Source: Pseudomonas sp. PB101 (GTDB lineage Bacteria; Pseudomonadota; Gammaproteobacteria; Pseudomonadales; Pseudomonadaceae). Taken from it: DNA of 64,000 nucleotides. The translations under genes were made by a program, and so were the position numbers. The notes beneath the pieces were generated by a model that had not been told where the DNA came from, made no database searches, and saw nothing but the letters and a program-made list of their open reading frames with translations. This document shows positions 50,780 through 60,291 of the stretch, one piece after another (positions within the stretch are counted from its first letter, which is position 1; each line of letters starts with the position of its first letter). Where the stretch lies: assembly GCF_009764265.1 (NCBI RefSeq), contig NZ_RWIR01000076.1:1-64000 (forward strand), written 5' to 3'.

Positions 50780-52204
50780 TTAATGCTTGAACATCACATG
50801 CCGAACGACTGTGTAGTCCTCGAGCCCGTACATGGACATGTCCTTGCCATACCCGGACAGTTTCTGACCACCATGAGGCATTTCGCTGACCAGCATGAAG
50901 TGCGTATTCACCCAGGTGCAGCCGTACTGCAAGCGCGCCGACAGGCGATGGGCGCGGCCGACGTCGGCGGTCCACACCGAGGACGCCAGGCCGTAGTCCG
51001 AGTCGTTGGCCCAGCCCAGCACTTGCGCTTCATCGCTGAACTGGGTCACCGACACCACCGGCCCGAACACCTCGCGACGGACGATTTCGTCGTCCTGTTG
51101 TGCATCGGCCAACACGGTCGGTTCGAAGAAGAAGCCGTTGCCTTCGACCGCCTTGCCGCCAGTGATCAAGCGAATGTGCGGCTGGGCGATGGCGCGCTCG
51201 ACGAAACCGGCAACGCGGTCGCGGTGTTGCGCGGTGATCAGCGGGCCGAGTTCGGTCGACGGGTCATCCTGCAGGCCGTACTTGATGCTGCTGACGGCGG
51301 CGCCGAGTTTCTCCACGAACTTGTCGTAGATGCCTGCCTGGGCATAGATGCGGCAGGCGGCGGTGCAGTCTTGCCCTGCGTTGTAGAAACCGAAGGTGCG
51401 GATGCCTTCGACGGCGGCATCGATGTCGGCGTCGTCGAAGATGATCACCGGGGCCTTGCCGCCCAGTTCCATGTGCATGCGTTTGACGCTGTCGGCGGTG
51501 CTGGAAATGATGTTCGAGCCGGTGGCGATCGACCCGGTCAGCGACACCATGCGCACTTTCGGGTGAGTGACCAGCGGGCTGCCGACACTAGGACCACGGC
51601 CGAACACCAGGTTGAGCACGCCCGCGGGGAAGATTTCCGACGCCAGTTCGGCCAGGCGCAGGGCGGTCAGCGGGGTTTGTTCCGACGGCTTGAGCACCAC
51701 GGTATTGCCGGCGGCCAGGGCCGGGGCGATTTTCCAGGCGACCATCATCAACGGGTAGTTCCACGGCGCGATGGAGGCGATCACGCCCACCGGGTCGCGG
51801 CGGATCATCGAGGTATGCCCCGGCAGGTACTCGCCACCGGCCGAACCGCTCATGCAACGGCTGGCGCCGGCAAAGAAGCGGAACACGTCGGCAATCGCCG
51901 GGATCTCGTCGTTCAGTGCGGCGCTGTAGGGTTTGCCGCAGTTGTCCGATTCCAGCTTGGCCAGTTCTTCGCCGTGGGCCTCGATGGCGTCGGCGAGTTT
52001 GAGCAGCAGCAGCGAACGTTCTTTCGGCGGGGTCTGCGACCAGCTATCGAACGCGGCATCGGCAGCGCGCACGGCGGCATCGACCTGGGCTTCGCTGGCT
52101 TCGTTGATTTCCACCAGCACACGGCCGAGCGCCGGGTTGAATACAGGTTGGGCGGGGCCTTCGCCGTCTTGCAGTTGGCCGTTGATCAGTAATTTGGTTT
52201 GCAT
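50780..52204 (-). CDS. patD: Gamma-aminobutyraldehyde dehydrogenase PatD
   Basis: The 474-residue aldehyde dehydrogenase has catalytic Glu in HMELGGKAPVI and Cys in NAGQDCTAACR, with SIAPWNYPLMM for NAD binding. The end, EMPHGGQKLSGYGKD, is typical of PatD/Prr. It oxidises 4-aminobutanal to GABA in the cytoplasm. It follows ydcSTUV in the same order as E. coli ydcSTUV-patD, separated by a REPIN. I use ATG 52204, eight bases after AGAGG; the alternative ATG 52210 is too close to it. Confidence 0.9.
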   Translation of the reverse strand: MQTKLLINGQLQDGEGPAQPVFNPALGRVLVEINEASEAQVDAAVRAADAAFDSWSQTPPKERSLLLLKLADAIEAHGEELAKLESDNCGKPYSAALNDEIPAIADVFRFFAGASRCMSGSAGGEYLPGHTSMIRRDPVGVIASIAPWNYPLMMVAWKIAPALAAGNTVVLKPSEQTPLTALRLAELASEIFPAGVLNLVFGRGPSVGSPLVTHPKVRMVSLTGSIATGSNIISSTADSVKRMHMELGGKAPVIIFDDADIDAAVEGIRTFGFYNAGQDCTAACRIYAQAGIYDKFVEKLGAAVSSIKYGLQDDPSTELGPLITAQHRDRVAGFVERAIAQPHIRLITGGKAVEGNGFFFEPTVLADAQQDDEIVRREVFGPVVSVTQFSDEAQVLGWANDSDYGLASSVWTADVGRAHRLSARLQYGCTWVNTHFMLVSEMPHGGQKLSGYGKDMSMYGLEDYTVVRHVMFKH

Positions 52205-52251
52205 GTTCATGTCCTCTTTGGCGCTTTTATTGTTCTGTAGAAACCGGATCA

Positions 52252-52353
52252 CTGTAGGAGCGAGCCTGCTCGCGAAGAACGTCAGAGCGCCGCGTTCATC
52301 CAGGCAGCCCTCGTCATCGTTAACGTTTTTCGCGAGCAGGCTCGCTCCTACAG
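52252..52353. repeat. REPIN (GAGCGAGCCTGCTCGC class)
   Basis: CTGTAGGAGCGAGCCTGCTC and its inverted partner ending GCTCGCTCCTACAG bound 102 bases between ydcV and patD. Confidence 0.9.
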
Positions 52354-52370
52354 GAGATGTTGGTCGTCAG

Positions 52371-53180
52371 TTATTTCCCACCGCTACCCGCAACGCTTTC
52401 GCCGCCACGGGTCAGGTAATAGGCACCAAGAATCGGCAGCATGGTCACGATCATCACCAGCATCGCCACGACGTTGGTCACCGGCACGTCCCGTGGGCGG
52501 CTGAGCTGGTTGAGCAGCCACAGCGGCAGGGTGCGTTCATGGCCGGCGGTGAAGGTGGTGACGATGATTTCGTCGAACGACAGCGCGAACGCCAACATGC
52601 CGCCGGCCAGCAACGCCGAGCCGAGGTTCGGCAGGATGATGTAGCGGAAGGTCTGCCAACCGTCGGCACCGAGGTCCATCGACGCTTCGATCAAACTGTG
52701 GGAAGTGCGACGCAAGCGGGCGATGACGTTGTTGTAGACGATCACCACGCAGAAGGTCGCGTGGCCGACGATGATGGTGAACATCCCAGGTTCGATGCCC
52801 AGCGTCTTGAAGGTAGCCAGCAACGCGATCCCGGTGATGATCCCCGGCAGGGCAATCGGCAGGATCAGCATCAGCGAGATGCCCTGCTTGCCGAAGAAGT
52901 CCCGGCGATACAACGCGGCCGAAGCCAATGTGCCGAGGACCATGGCGATCAACGTGGCAATCGAGGCGATCTGCAACGACAGCTTGATGGCTTCGAGCAC
53001 GTCCGGCCGCGAGAACGCCACGCCGATCCACTTCCAAGTGAAGCCCTTGGGCGGAAAGCTGAACGCTGCGTCTTCGGTGTTGAAGGCGTACAGGAAGATG
53101 ATCAGGATCGGGAAGTGCAGGAACACCAACCCGCCCCAGGCGGCAATGCGCAGGCCCAGGGAAGCTTTTTCAGAGTGCAT
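52371..53180 (-). CDS. ydcV: YdcV-type ABC permease (polyamine family)
   Basis: The 269-residue permease has six helices and the ABC docking loop SLIEASMDLGADGWQTFRYIILP. It pairs with YdcU. The start overlaps the end of ydcU by 11 bases. The family includes PotC; the transported compound is probably putrescine or spermidine. Confidence 0.88.
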   Translation of the reverse strand: MHSEKASLGLRIAAWGGLVFLHFPILIIFLYAFNTEDAAFSFPPKGFTWKWIGVAFSRPDVLEAIKLSLQIASIATLIAMVLGTLASAALYRRDFFGKQGISLMLILPIALPGIITGIALLATFKTLGIEPGMFTIIVGHATFCVVIVYNNVIARLRRTSHSLIEASMDLGADGWQTFRYIILPNLGSALLAGGMLAFALSFDEIIVTTFTAGHERTLPLWLLNQLSRPRDVPVTNVVAMLVMIVTMLPILGAYYLTRGGESVAGSGGK

Positions 53181-54117
53181 CGAAGGCCCCCAGACGTTTG
53201 ACGATGGACAGGTAGATGGCGATCAGCACGATCGGCACCAGGGTGAAGGCGGCGGCCATCGGCATATTGCCGATCGCGCCCTGCTGGGCATACACCATGC
53301 TGCCGACGAAGTAGCCGGGCGGGCCCACCAGTTGCGGCACGATGAAGTCGCCCAGGGTCAGCGAAAACGTGAAGATCGAACCTGCGGCAATGCCCGGGAT
53401 CGACAGCGGCAGGATCACTTGCATGAAGGTCTGGCGCGGCTTCGCCCCGAGGTCGGCGGAGGCTTGCAGCAGCGACGGCGGCAGGCGTTCCAGCGAGGCC
53501 TGGATCGGCAGGATCATGAATGGCAGCCAGATGTAGACGAACACCATGAAGCGCCCCAGGTGCGAGGTCGACAAGGTGCTGCCGCCCACCCCCGGAATGC
53601 CCAGCACGAACTGCAGGACCGGCTCCAGCCCCAGGTGCTGCACGAACCACTGCGCCACGCCACCCTTGGCCAGCAGCAGCGTCCAGGCGTAGGCCTTGAC
53701 GATGTAGCTGGCCCACATCGGCATCATCACCGCGATGTAGAAAAACGCCTTGGTCTTGCCCGTGGTGTAGCGCGCCATGTAGTAGGCAATCGGGAATGCG
53801 ACGATGGCGCTGGCGATCGACACGACGATCGCCATGCCCAGGGTGCGCAGGATGATGTCGAAGTTCGAGGGCTGGAACAGCGCCGCGAAGTTGGCCAGGG
53901 TCAGGTCAGGAGTGACCGCCATGGTGAAGTCATCGAAGGTGTAGAAACCTTGCCACAGCAGGGTCAGCAGCGAACCGAGGTAGATCGCGCCGAACCAGAT
54001 CAGCGGTGGCACCAGCAGCATCGACAGGTACAGGTTCGGCCGGCGATACAGCAGGTTGGAGAACCGGCGCAACGGCGAGCCGCCCGACGGGTTTTGAGAG
54101 ATAGCCAAGGTGTTCAT
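53170..54117 (-). CDS. ydcU: YdcU-type ABC permease (polyamine family)
   Basis: The 315-residue product has six helices and the EAA-loop SLLQASADLGAKPRQTFMQVILPLS. It starts at ATG 54117, one base after the ydcT stop, so the two genes are coupled. With YdcV it forms the membrane part of a PotBC-like importer. Confidence 0.88.
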   Translation of the reverse strand: MNTLAISQNPSGGSPLRRFSNLLYRRPNLYLSMLLVPPLIWFGAIYLGSLLTLLWQGFYTFDDFTMAVTPDLTLANFAALFQPSNFDIILRTLGMAIVVSIASAIVAFPIAYYMARYTTGKTKAFFYIAVMMPMWASYIVKAYAWTLLLAKGGVAQWFVQHLGLEPVLQFVLGIPGVGGSTLSTSHLGRFMVFVYIWLPFMILPIQASLERLPPSLLQASADLGAKPRQTFMQVILPLSIPGIAAGSIFTFSLTLGDFIVPQLVGPPGYFVGSMVYAQQGAIGNMPMAAAFTLVPIVLIAIYLSIVKRLGAFDAL

Positions 54118-54118
54118 G

Positions 54119-55156
54119 TCACACCCCGCCCGCAACGGTGTCGTGCAACGGGATCATGGCTTCGCGCGCCCAGCGTGCGCTGATGCGCTGGCCGGTCTGG
54201 TGTTGTGCGCTGGTGTCCAGCCATTGGTTGTTGGCCTTGCTGATGTTCAGGGTCTGGCCGTTTTCCAGTTTCAGCTCGTAGCGGGTGGCGCTGCCCTGGT
54301 ACTGGATGTCGTGCAGCAAACCGCTGACTTCGATCTCGTGGCTGGCCAGCGGGCCTTCGGCGAAACGCACGTGTTCCGGGCGAATCGAGAACGGCTGCGG
54401 ATTGCCGCTGAGCTGTTTTGCCAGGTCGCCGCGAATCACGTTGGAGGTGCCGACGAATTCCGCGACGAAAGTGGTGGCCGGTTTCATGTACAGGTTGCGC
54501 GGGCTGTCGACCTGTTCGATGCGGCCCTTGTTGAACACCGCCACGCGGTCGGACATCGACAGCGCTTCGGTCTGGTCGTGGGTGACGAAGATGAAGGTGA
54601 TGCCGAGCTGGCGTTGCAGCTTCTTCAATTCGCTCTGCATTTGCTCGCGCAGCTTCAGGTCCAGCGCGCCGAGGGGTTCGTCGAGCAGCAGCACCCGTGG
54701 ACGGTTGACCAGCGCACGGGCCAGGGCCACACGCTGGCGCTGACCACCGGAGAGCTGCACCGGCTTGCGCTCGCCATAGCCGCCGAGGGCAACCATTTCC
54801 AGGGATTCTTCGGCACGCTTGAGGCGCTCGGCCTTGCCGATGCCTTTGACCTTCAAGCCGTAGGCGACGTTGTCACGAACGTTCATGTGCGGGAACAGCG
54901 CGTAATCCTGGAACACGGTGTTCACGTCGCGCTGGTACGGCGGCAGGCCGGCGGCCTCTTCGCCATGAATTCGGATGGAACCTGCACTCGGTTGTTCAAA
55001 ACCGGCGATCAGGCGCAAACAGGTGGTCTTGCCCGAGCCGGAAGGCCCCAGCATGGAGAAGAACTCGCCGTCCTGGATGTCGATGGAAACCCGGTCTACG
55101 GCTTTCACTTCGCCGAATTGACGGGAAACGTTGGTGAACTGGACTGCAAGCGTCAT
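54119..55156 (-). CDS. ydcT: YdcT-type ABC ATPase (polyamine family)
   Basis: The 345-residue ATPase has Walker A GPSGSGKTT, signature LSGGQRQRVALARAL, Walker B LLLDEPLGALD, switch His FVTHDQTEALSMSD and a C-terminal TOBE-like domain (FSIRPEHVRFA). It powers the YdcUV permeases. ATG 55156 starts a standard N terminus; the longer frame upstream crosses the REPIN and is not used. Confidence 0.9.
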   Translation of the reverse strand: MTLAVQFTNVSRQFGEVKAVDRVSIDIQDGEFFSMLGPSGSGKTTCLRLIAGFEQPSAGSIRIHGEEAAGLPPYQRDVNTVFQDYALFPHMNVRDNVAYGLKVKGIGKAERLKRAEESLEMVALGGYGERKPVQLSGGQRQRVALARALVNRPRVLLLDEPLGALDLKLREQMQSELKKLQRQLGITFIFVTHDQTEALSMSDRVAVFNKGRIEQVDSPRNLYMKPATTFVAEFVGTSNVIRGDLAKQLSGNPQPFSIRPEHVRFAEGPLASHEIEVSGLLHDIQYQGSATRYELKLENGQTLNISKANNQWLDTSAQHQTGQRISARWAREAMIPLHDTVAGGV

Positions 55157-55267
55157 GGTGCGGTGCTCCAAAAAGGCGAAGGCCGTCGCAGCGGCCCTGC
55201 CTGGACTTCTGAAAAAACAAAAACTTTTATCTGCTGGCCGAGCGCGGTAGCGGCAGCGGCGGTGACA

Positions 55268-55358
55268 CTGTGGGAGCTGGCTTGCCAGCGATGGCGTCAG
55301 CACAGTCACTACTGTGTTGCCTGACACTCCGCTATCGCGGGCAAGCCCGCTCCCACAG
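55268..55358. repeat. REPIN, mixed REP classes
   Basis: CTGTGGGAGCTGGCTTGCCAGC on the left and GCGGGCAAGCCCGCTCCCACAG on the right are inverted relative to each other but belong to slightly different REP sub-classes. It lies between ydcS and ydcT. Confidence 0.85.
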
Positions 55359-55379
55359 GGATCTGTTTCACTTCAAGGG

Positions 55380-56531
55380 TTAACGGCCGCCCATGATCGC
55401 GATGTAATCCTGGGTCCAGCGGCTGTACGGCACGAACTTGCCGCCTTCAGCCTGCGGGGTTTTCCAGAAGGCGATCTTGTCGAACTGGTCGAAACCGTTG
55501 GTCTTGCAGCCTTCGGCGCCGAGCAGTTCACTGCCCTGGCACGCCGCCGGAACCGCTGGCAGCGAGCCGAACCACGCCGCTACGTCACCCTGGACTTTCG
55601 GTTGCAGCGACCAGTCCATCCACTTGTAGGCGCAGTTCGGGTGCTTGGCCTCGGTGTGCAGCATGGTGGTGTCGGCCCAACCGGTGGCGCCTTCTTTCGG
55701 GATGGTCGAGGCGATTGGCTGTTTCTCGTTCATCAGGCCGTTGACCTGATACGGCCACGCGCCGGAGGCGACCACGCCTTCGTTCTTGAAGTCGCTCATT
55801 TGCACGGTGGTGTCATGCCAGTAGCGATGAATCAACGGCTGCTGGGCGCGCAGCAGGTCGAGCACGGCCTTGTACTGGGCTTCAGTCAGTTCGTAGGGGT
55901 TCTGGATGCCCAGTTCCGGCTTGGTGGACTTCAGGTACAGCGCCGCGTCGGCGATGTAGATCGGGCCGTCATAGGCCTGCACGCGGCCTTTGTTCGGCTT
56001 GCCGTCGGGCAGGTTTTGCGCATTGAACAGCACGCCCCAGGTGGTCGGCGCGGTCTTGAAGACGTTGGTGTTGTACATCAACACGTTCGGACCCCACTGA
56101 TACGGGGTGCCGTAGGTTTGCTTGTTGACCACGTACCAGGGGGCATCCTTGAGGCGCGGGTCGATGTTTTTCCAGTTCGGGATCAACGCGGTGTTGATCG
56201 GTTGCACACGCTTGCCGACGATCAGGCGCAGCGAGGCGTCGCCGGATGCGGTCACCAGGTCATAACCGCCCTTGGCCATCAGGCTGACCATTTCATCGGA
56301 GGTGGCCGCCGTCTTGACGTTGACCTTGCAGCCGGTTTCCTTCTCGAAACCGCTCACCCAGTCATAGGCCTTGTCGCTTTCGCCACGTTCGATGTAGCCG
56401 GGCCAGGCCACAATGTCCAGTTGGCCTTCGCCCGCCCCGACAGCTGTGAGCGGCTCGGCGGCCTGGACAGCGGCGCTGGCCAGCAGCGCGGTGGTGATTG
56501 CACTGATCAGTGCGGTCTTGTGCACGAACAT
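55380..56531 (-). CDS. ydcS: YdcS periplasmic polyamine-type binding protein
   Basis: The 383-residue product has a signal peptide (MFVHKTALISAITTALLASA, cleavage near VQA-A). It resembles E. coli YdcS strongly, for example LDIVAWPGYIERG, TSDEMVSLMAKGGYDLVTAS, GKRVQPINTALIPNW and the final VPYSRWTQDYIAIMGG. In E. coli the ydcSTUV-patD cluster is linked to putrescine use, and YdcS is reported to have another activity in polyhydroxybutyrate synthesis. ATG 56531 has AAGAGGG upstream. The REPIN follows the gene. Confidence 0.92.
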   Translation of the reverse strand: MFVHKTALISAITTALLASAAVQAAEPLTAVGAGEGQLDIVAWPGYIERGESDKAYDWVSGFEKETGCKVNVKTAATSDEMVSLMAKGGYDLVTASGDASLRLIVGKRVQPINTALIPNWKNIDPRLKDAPWYVVNKQTYGTPYQWGPNVLMYNTNVFKTAPTTWGVLFNAQNLPDGKPNKGRVQAYDGPIYIADAALYLKSTKPELGIQNPYELTEAQYKAVLDLLRAQQPLIHRYWHDTTVQMSDFKNEGVVASGAWPYQVNGLMNEKQPIASTIPKEGATGWADTTMLHTEAKHPNCAYKWMDWSLQPKVQGDVAAWFGSLPAVPAACQGSELLGAEGCKTNGFDQFDKIAFWKTPQAEGGKFVPYSRWTQDYIAIMGGR

Positions 56532-56615
56532 GGGAATTCCCTCTTCTTTAATTATGGTCGGGGCAGTGTTTTGAACGTGGTGAAGCATGCCGTTGATGGC
56601 TTGTTATTAGCGTAG

Positions 56616-58103
56616 TCAGAGATGCTCGCCATGGCGGGCCATGATGTGCCGCACCACGCTGTAGTCCTGGAGTGAGTCGCTGGACAGGTCTTTGCCGTAG
56701 CCCGAACGCTTCAGACCGCCATGGGGCATTTCGCTGACCAGCATGAAGTGGCTGTTGATCCAGGTGCAGCCGTACTGCAAACGCGCCGCGACCTGCATCG
56801 CCTTGTCCAGGTTCTGGGTCCAGACCGACGAAGCCAGGCCGTATTCCGAATCGTTGGCCCAGTCCACCGCTTGTGCCAGTTCGTCGAAACGGGTCACGGT
56901 GACCACCGGCCCGAACACTTCGCGCTGGACGATCTCGTCACTTTGCTTGCAGCCGGCCAGCAGGGTCGGCTGGTAATAGAAGCCTGCGCCGGAATGCACC
57001 GCCGCGCCGGTGACCCGCTCGATGTGCGGCTGGCCAAGGGCGCGTTCGACAAAACTGGCCACGCGATCACGCTGGCGGGTGCTGATCAGCGGGCCGATTT
57101 CGTTGTCGGCGTCGCGTTTGCCGGCAAAGCGCAGGCTGCTGACGGCGGCGCCGAGTTCGGCCACCAGACGGTCGTGAATTCCGGCCTGGGCATAAATGCG
57201 GCAGGCGGCGGTGCAATCCTGGCCGGCGTTGTAATACCCGTAAGTGCGCACGCCTTCGACCACCGCCTGGATGTCGGCATCGTTGCAGACGATCACCGGG
57301 GCCTTGCCGCCGAGCTCGAGGTGGGTGCGCTTGAGGGTTTTCGCTGCGGCCTGGAGGATTTTCTGACCGGTGACGATGTCGCCGGTCAGCGACACCATGC
57401 GGATCTTTGGATGGCTGACCAAATGGCTGCCGACGCCTTCGCCGCCACCGCAAACGATGTTGATCACACCCCGTGGCAGGATTTCGGCAAGTGCCGGGGC
57501 CAGGGCCAGGATCGACAGCGGCGTGTGCTCCGAGGGCTTGAACACCAGGGTGTTGCCGGCGGCGAGGGCCGGGGCGATTTTCCACGCGGCCATCATGATC
57601 GGGTAGTTCCACGGCGCAATCGACGCGACTACTCCGATAGGATCGCGACGGACCATGCTGGTGTAGCCCGGCAGGTATTCGCCACTGAGCTGGCCGGTCT
57701 GGCAACGCACGGCGCCGGCGAAGAAGCGGAATACGTCGACCGTGGCACTCAGGTCATCCTGACGGGCCAGGTGCAACGGCTTGCCGCAGTTCATGGATTC
57801 GAGGCGGGCGAGCAGGTCGGCGTTTTTTTCGATGGCGTTGGCGATGTCCAGCAACAGGTTCGAACGCTGCTGAGGCGTGGTCCGTGACCAACCGGCAAAG
57901 GCGCGGTTGGCGGCAAGGATCGCGGCTTCGACCTGCTCGGTGCTGGCTTCGGCGATCTGCGTGATGATTTCGCCGGTGGCGGGGTTGAGGATCGGCTCGA
58001 CACAGCCTTGGCCGGCGACTAATTCACCATCAATCAATAATGCGGTGAACAACGGGGTCTGCGCGCCAGCCATTTTTCGGGTTCTCTTTTCTTGTGTGGC
58101 CAT
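56616..58103 (-). CDS. Second gamma-aminobutyraldehyde dehydrogenase-like enzyme
   Basis: The 495-residue paralogue of PatD has HLELGGKAPVIV (Glu) and NAGQDCTAACR (Cys) and ends EMPHGGLKRSGYGKD. It shares much of its sequence with the other copy but has a longer N terminus, from ATG 58103 (another ATG at 58073). It lies upstream of ydcS and next to a LysR regulator. The two enzymes flanking the transporter may act on related aldehydes such as 4-aminobutanal and 3-aminopropanal; that is inference. Confidence 0.85.
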   Translation of the reverse strand: MATQEKRTRKMAGAQTPLFTALLIDGELVAGQGCVEPILNPATGEIITQIAEASTEQVEAAILAANRAFAGWSRTTPQQRSNLLLDIANAIEKNADLLARLESMNCGKPLHLARQDDLSATVDVFRFFAGAVRCQTGQLSGEYLPGYTSMVRRDPIGVVASIAPWNYPIMMAAWKIAPALAAGNTLVFKPSEHTPLSILALAPALAEILPRGVINIVCGGGEGVGSHLVSHPKIRMVSLTGDIVTGQKILQAAAKTLKRTHLELGGKAPVIVCNDADIQAVVEGVRTYGYYNAGQDCTAACRIYAQAGIHDRLVAELGAAVSSLRFAGKRDADNEIGPLISTRQRDRVASFVERALGQPHIERVTGAAVHSGAGFYYQPTLLAGCKQSDEIVQREVFGPVVTVTRFDELAQAVDWANDSEYGLASSVWTQNLDKAMQVAARLQYGCTWINSHFMLVSEMPHGGLKRSGYGKDLSSDSLQDYSVVRHIMARHGEHL

Positions 58104-58205
58104 GGTGTTCCCAGTGATGGGGTCCCGGCCGTCTTATATAGATGTAACAAGACTAGTGCGCGGACCCGAGGACAACAAATACTAAATACTGAAGGTGGCG
58201 TTCGA

Positions 58206-59120
58206 TTAAATAGATGGCTTGCGCCCGCCGTGGGGTTGTTCGCGTGCAACCGTGAGGAACGGGTCCACCAGCGCCGGCCGCGCGGTGCCGCGACGCCAGG
58301 CCAGGCCGACGTCGAGGGTCTGGCTGAGGTCGGCAATCGGTCGGGCTTCGATGATGTCGCCCTCCAGTGACCAAGGGCGATAGGTCATATCGGGCTGAAT
58401 CGACACGCCGAGGCCGGCAGCCACCAGGCTTCGCACCGCTTCGGTCGAGGCCGTGCGCAGGGTGATGCGCGGTTGCAGGGAGGCTGCCGACCACATGCGC
58501 TGGGCGTTGCGGTCCATTTCATCGACGTTCAGCTGAATCAGCGGCTCGCGGGCCACGTCGGCGAGGTTGATGCTGTCGTGCTCCAGCAAGGGGTGTTGGG
58601 CGGGCAGCCATAGTCGGTGCGGCGAGTGAGTCAGCACTTCGGTCTGCAAGGCGTGGCGGTCTTCGAGGTTGGAGAGGATCAGCACACCGACATCGATCTC
58701 GCCGCTGACCAGCAAATGCTCGATGTACGGGCGCTCGTCTTCCATCACGCGGATTTCCACGTTGGGGTAGGCGCGCTGGAAGCGGGTGAGCAAGTCCGCC
58801 AGGTAATACCCGGCCACCAGGCTGGTCACGCCGACGATCAACTGCCCGGCCACCTGGTCGGTGCTCTGTTGCAGGCTGCGCTTGGCGTTATCCACGGTGG
58901 CCAGGATCAGGTGCGCCTGACGCAGGAATTGATGGCCCTGGTGGGTCAGGGTCATGCCCTTGGCGTGGCGGCTGAACAGGCTGACGCCGATTTCTTCCTC
59001 CAGTTGCTGGATCGCCAGGGTCAGGGTCGACTGGGAAATGAACGCGGTCTGCGCGGCGGCGGAGATCGAACCGGTCTCGGCCACGGCGATGAAATGGCGG
59101 ATCTGACGCAAGGTCATCAT
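58206..59120 (-). CDS. LysR-family transcriptional regulator
   Basis: The 304-residue protein has an N-terminal helix-turn-helix (LRQIRHFIAVAETGSISAAA, ISQSTLTLAIQQLEEE) and a substrate-binding domain (GQLIVGVTSLVAGYYLAD, LVAAGLGVSIQPD). It lies just upstream of the second aldehyde dehydrogenase on the same strand, so it may control the polyamine genes. The inducer is unknown. The second Met one codon in is an alternative start. Confidence 0.85.
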   Translation of the reverse strand: MMTLRQIRHFIAVAETGSISAAAQTAFISQSTLTLAIQQLEEEIGVSLFSRHAKGMTLTHQGHQFLRQAHLILATVDNAKRSLQQSTDQVAGQLIVGVTSLVAGYYLADLLTRFQRAYPNVEIRVMEDERPYIEHLLVSGEIDVGVLILSNLEDRHALQTEVLTHSPHRLWLPAQHPLLEHDSINLADVAREPLIQLNVDEMDRNAQRMWSAASLQPRITLRTASTEAVRSLVAAGLGVSIQPDMTYRPWSLEGDIIEARPIADLSQTLDVGLAWRRGTARPALVDPFLTVAREQPHGGRKPSI

Positions 59121-59291
59121 GGGAAAGTACCCGGTGGGCTGTTTTTATCGATTAGCGAGAGTCTATATCTTTTTTTTCGATAGATAGCGTCTCGATGCAA
59201 CATCTGGAAGCACTCTCGCGCACGGGGCGTGGGCACTTTCCAACTAGGCTGGTGGCCTTATTTCAGGTTAAACGTCCTGTGGAGGCGAAAA

Positions 59292-59984
59292 ATGAACACC
59301 CGTGGATTGCTTGATCAACTGCTCAAATCCGGTCAGGACCTGTTGCAGAACAAGGCTGGCAGCTCTTCGCAAAAAGGCACGAGCGGCAGCGCCGGTGCCC
59401 TCGGTGGTCTGCTCTCCGGCGCAAGCGGCGGGGCATTGGCGGCCGGCGCCATGGGCTTGCTGCTGGGCAGCAAAAAGGCCCGTAAAGTCGGGGGCAAGGT
59501 CGCGGTCTACGGCGGACTCGCCGCGTTGGGCGTGCTGGCCTACAAGGCCTACGGCAACTGGCAGGCCCAGCAGGGCACTGCGCCAGAAACTGAACCGCAA
59601 ACCCTCGACCGCTTGCCTGCCGCGCAAGTCGAGCAGCACAGCCAGGCGATTCTCAGGGCGCTGGTGGCCGCGGCCAAGGCTGACGGACATGTCGACGAAC
59701 GTGAGCGCGCACTGATCGAGGGCGAGTTCATCAAGCTCGATAATGACCAGGAGCTGCAACACTGGCTGCACGCCGAACTCAACAAGCCGCTGGACCCCGC
59801 CGACGTCGCCCGTGCCGCGCGCACGCCGGAGACCGCCGCCGAGATGTACATCGCGAGTGTGATGATGGTCGACGAGGAGAACTTCATGGAGAAGTCCTAC
59901 CTGGATGAACTGGCGCGGCAACTCAAGCTGGAGCCGGGGTTGAAGGCCGAGCTCGAGAAACAGGTGCGCCAGGCTTCGATGTAA
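59292..59984 (+). CDS. DUF533 (YebE-type) inner-membrane protein
   Basis: The 230-residue protein has a Gly/Ala/Ser-rich first part with a hydrophobic helix (AVYGGLAALGVLAYKAYG), then a TerB-like helical domain (AILRALVAAAKADGHVDERERALIEGEFIKL) in the second half. GGAGG stands six bases before ATG 59292. Homologues are envelope-stress-related with no known reaction. It stands alone upstream of the wsp genes. Confidence 0.85.
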   Translation: MNTRGLLDQLLKSGQDLLQNKAGSSSQKGTSGSAGALGGLLSGASGGALAAGAMGLLLGSKKARKVGGKVAVYGGLAALGVLAYKAYGNWQAQQGTAPETEPQTLDRLPAAQVEQHSQAILRALVAAAKADGHVDERERALIEGEFIKLDNDQELQHWLHAELNKPLDPADVARAARTPETAAEMYIASVMMVDEENFMEKSYLDELARQLKLEPGLKAELEKQVRQASM

Positions 59985-60074
59985 TTGTGGGAGCTGGTTT
60001 GCTAGCGAAGGCGATCATTCAGTCACTAGTGGGTTGTCTGGCACAACGCTTCGCTGGCAAGCCAGCTCCTACAA
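59985..60074. repeat. REPIN (GAGCTGG class)
   Basis: TTGTGGGAGCTGGTTTGC and an inverted partner ending GCCAGCTCCTACAA bound 90 bases between the DUF533 gene and wspA. The remaining 200 bases to wspA hold only TATAAA-like promoter sequence that I cannot resolve further. Confidence 0.85.
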
Positions 60075-60291
60075 TGCAGGTCTTTTCAGCCACACCCCAT
60101 CCCCAATGGCCGATCCGTCGCCCGTTTCCACCCAATCGCCACTGGCACTCATCCCCTCCTTTAGCGGACATTCCCCATCCAGAGCCCACCGGCTTGTCCG
60201 CGGGATGAGCGGCGGCGTGCATCCGTCTTATAAATGAAACACCGCCCTCGGCTATACTCCCCGCATTTCGAATCAGGCCCGAGGATTGACT

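Noticed and set aside
55157..55327. N-terminal extension of the ydcT frame
   Set aside because: It would read through a REPIN and adds residues unlike any ABC ATPase; the ATG at 55156 gives the normal start.
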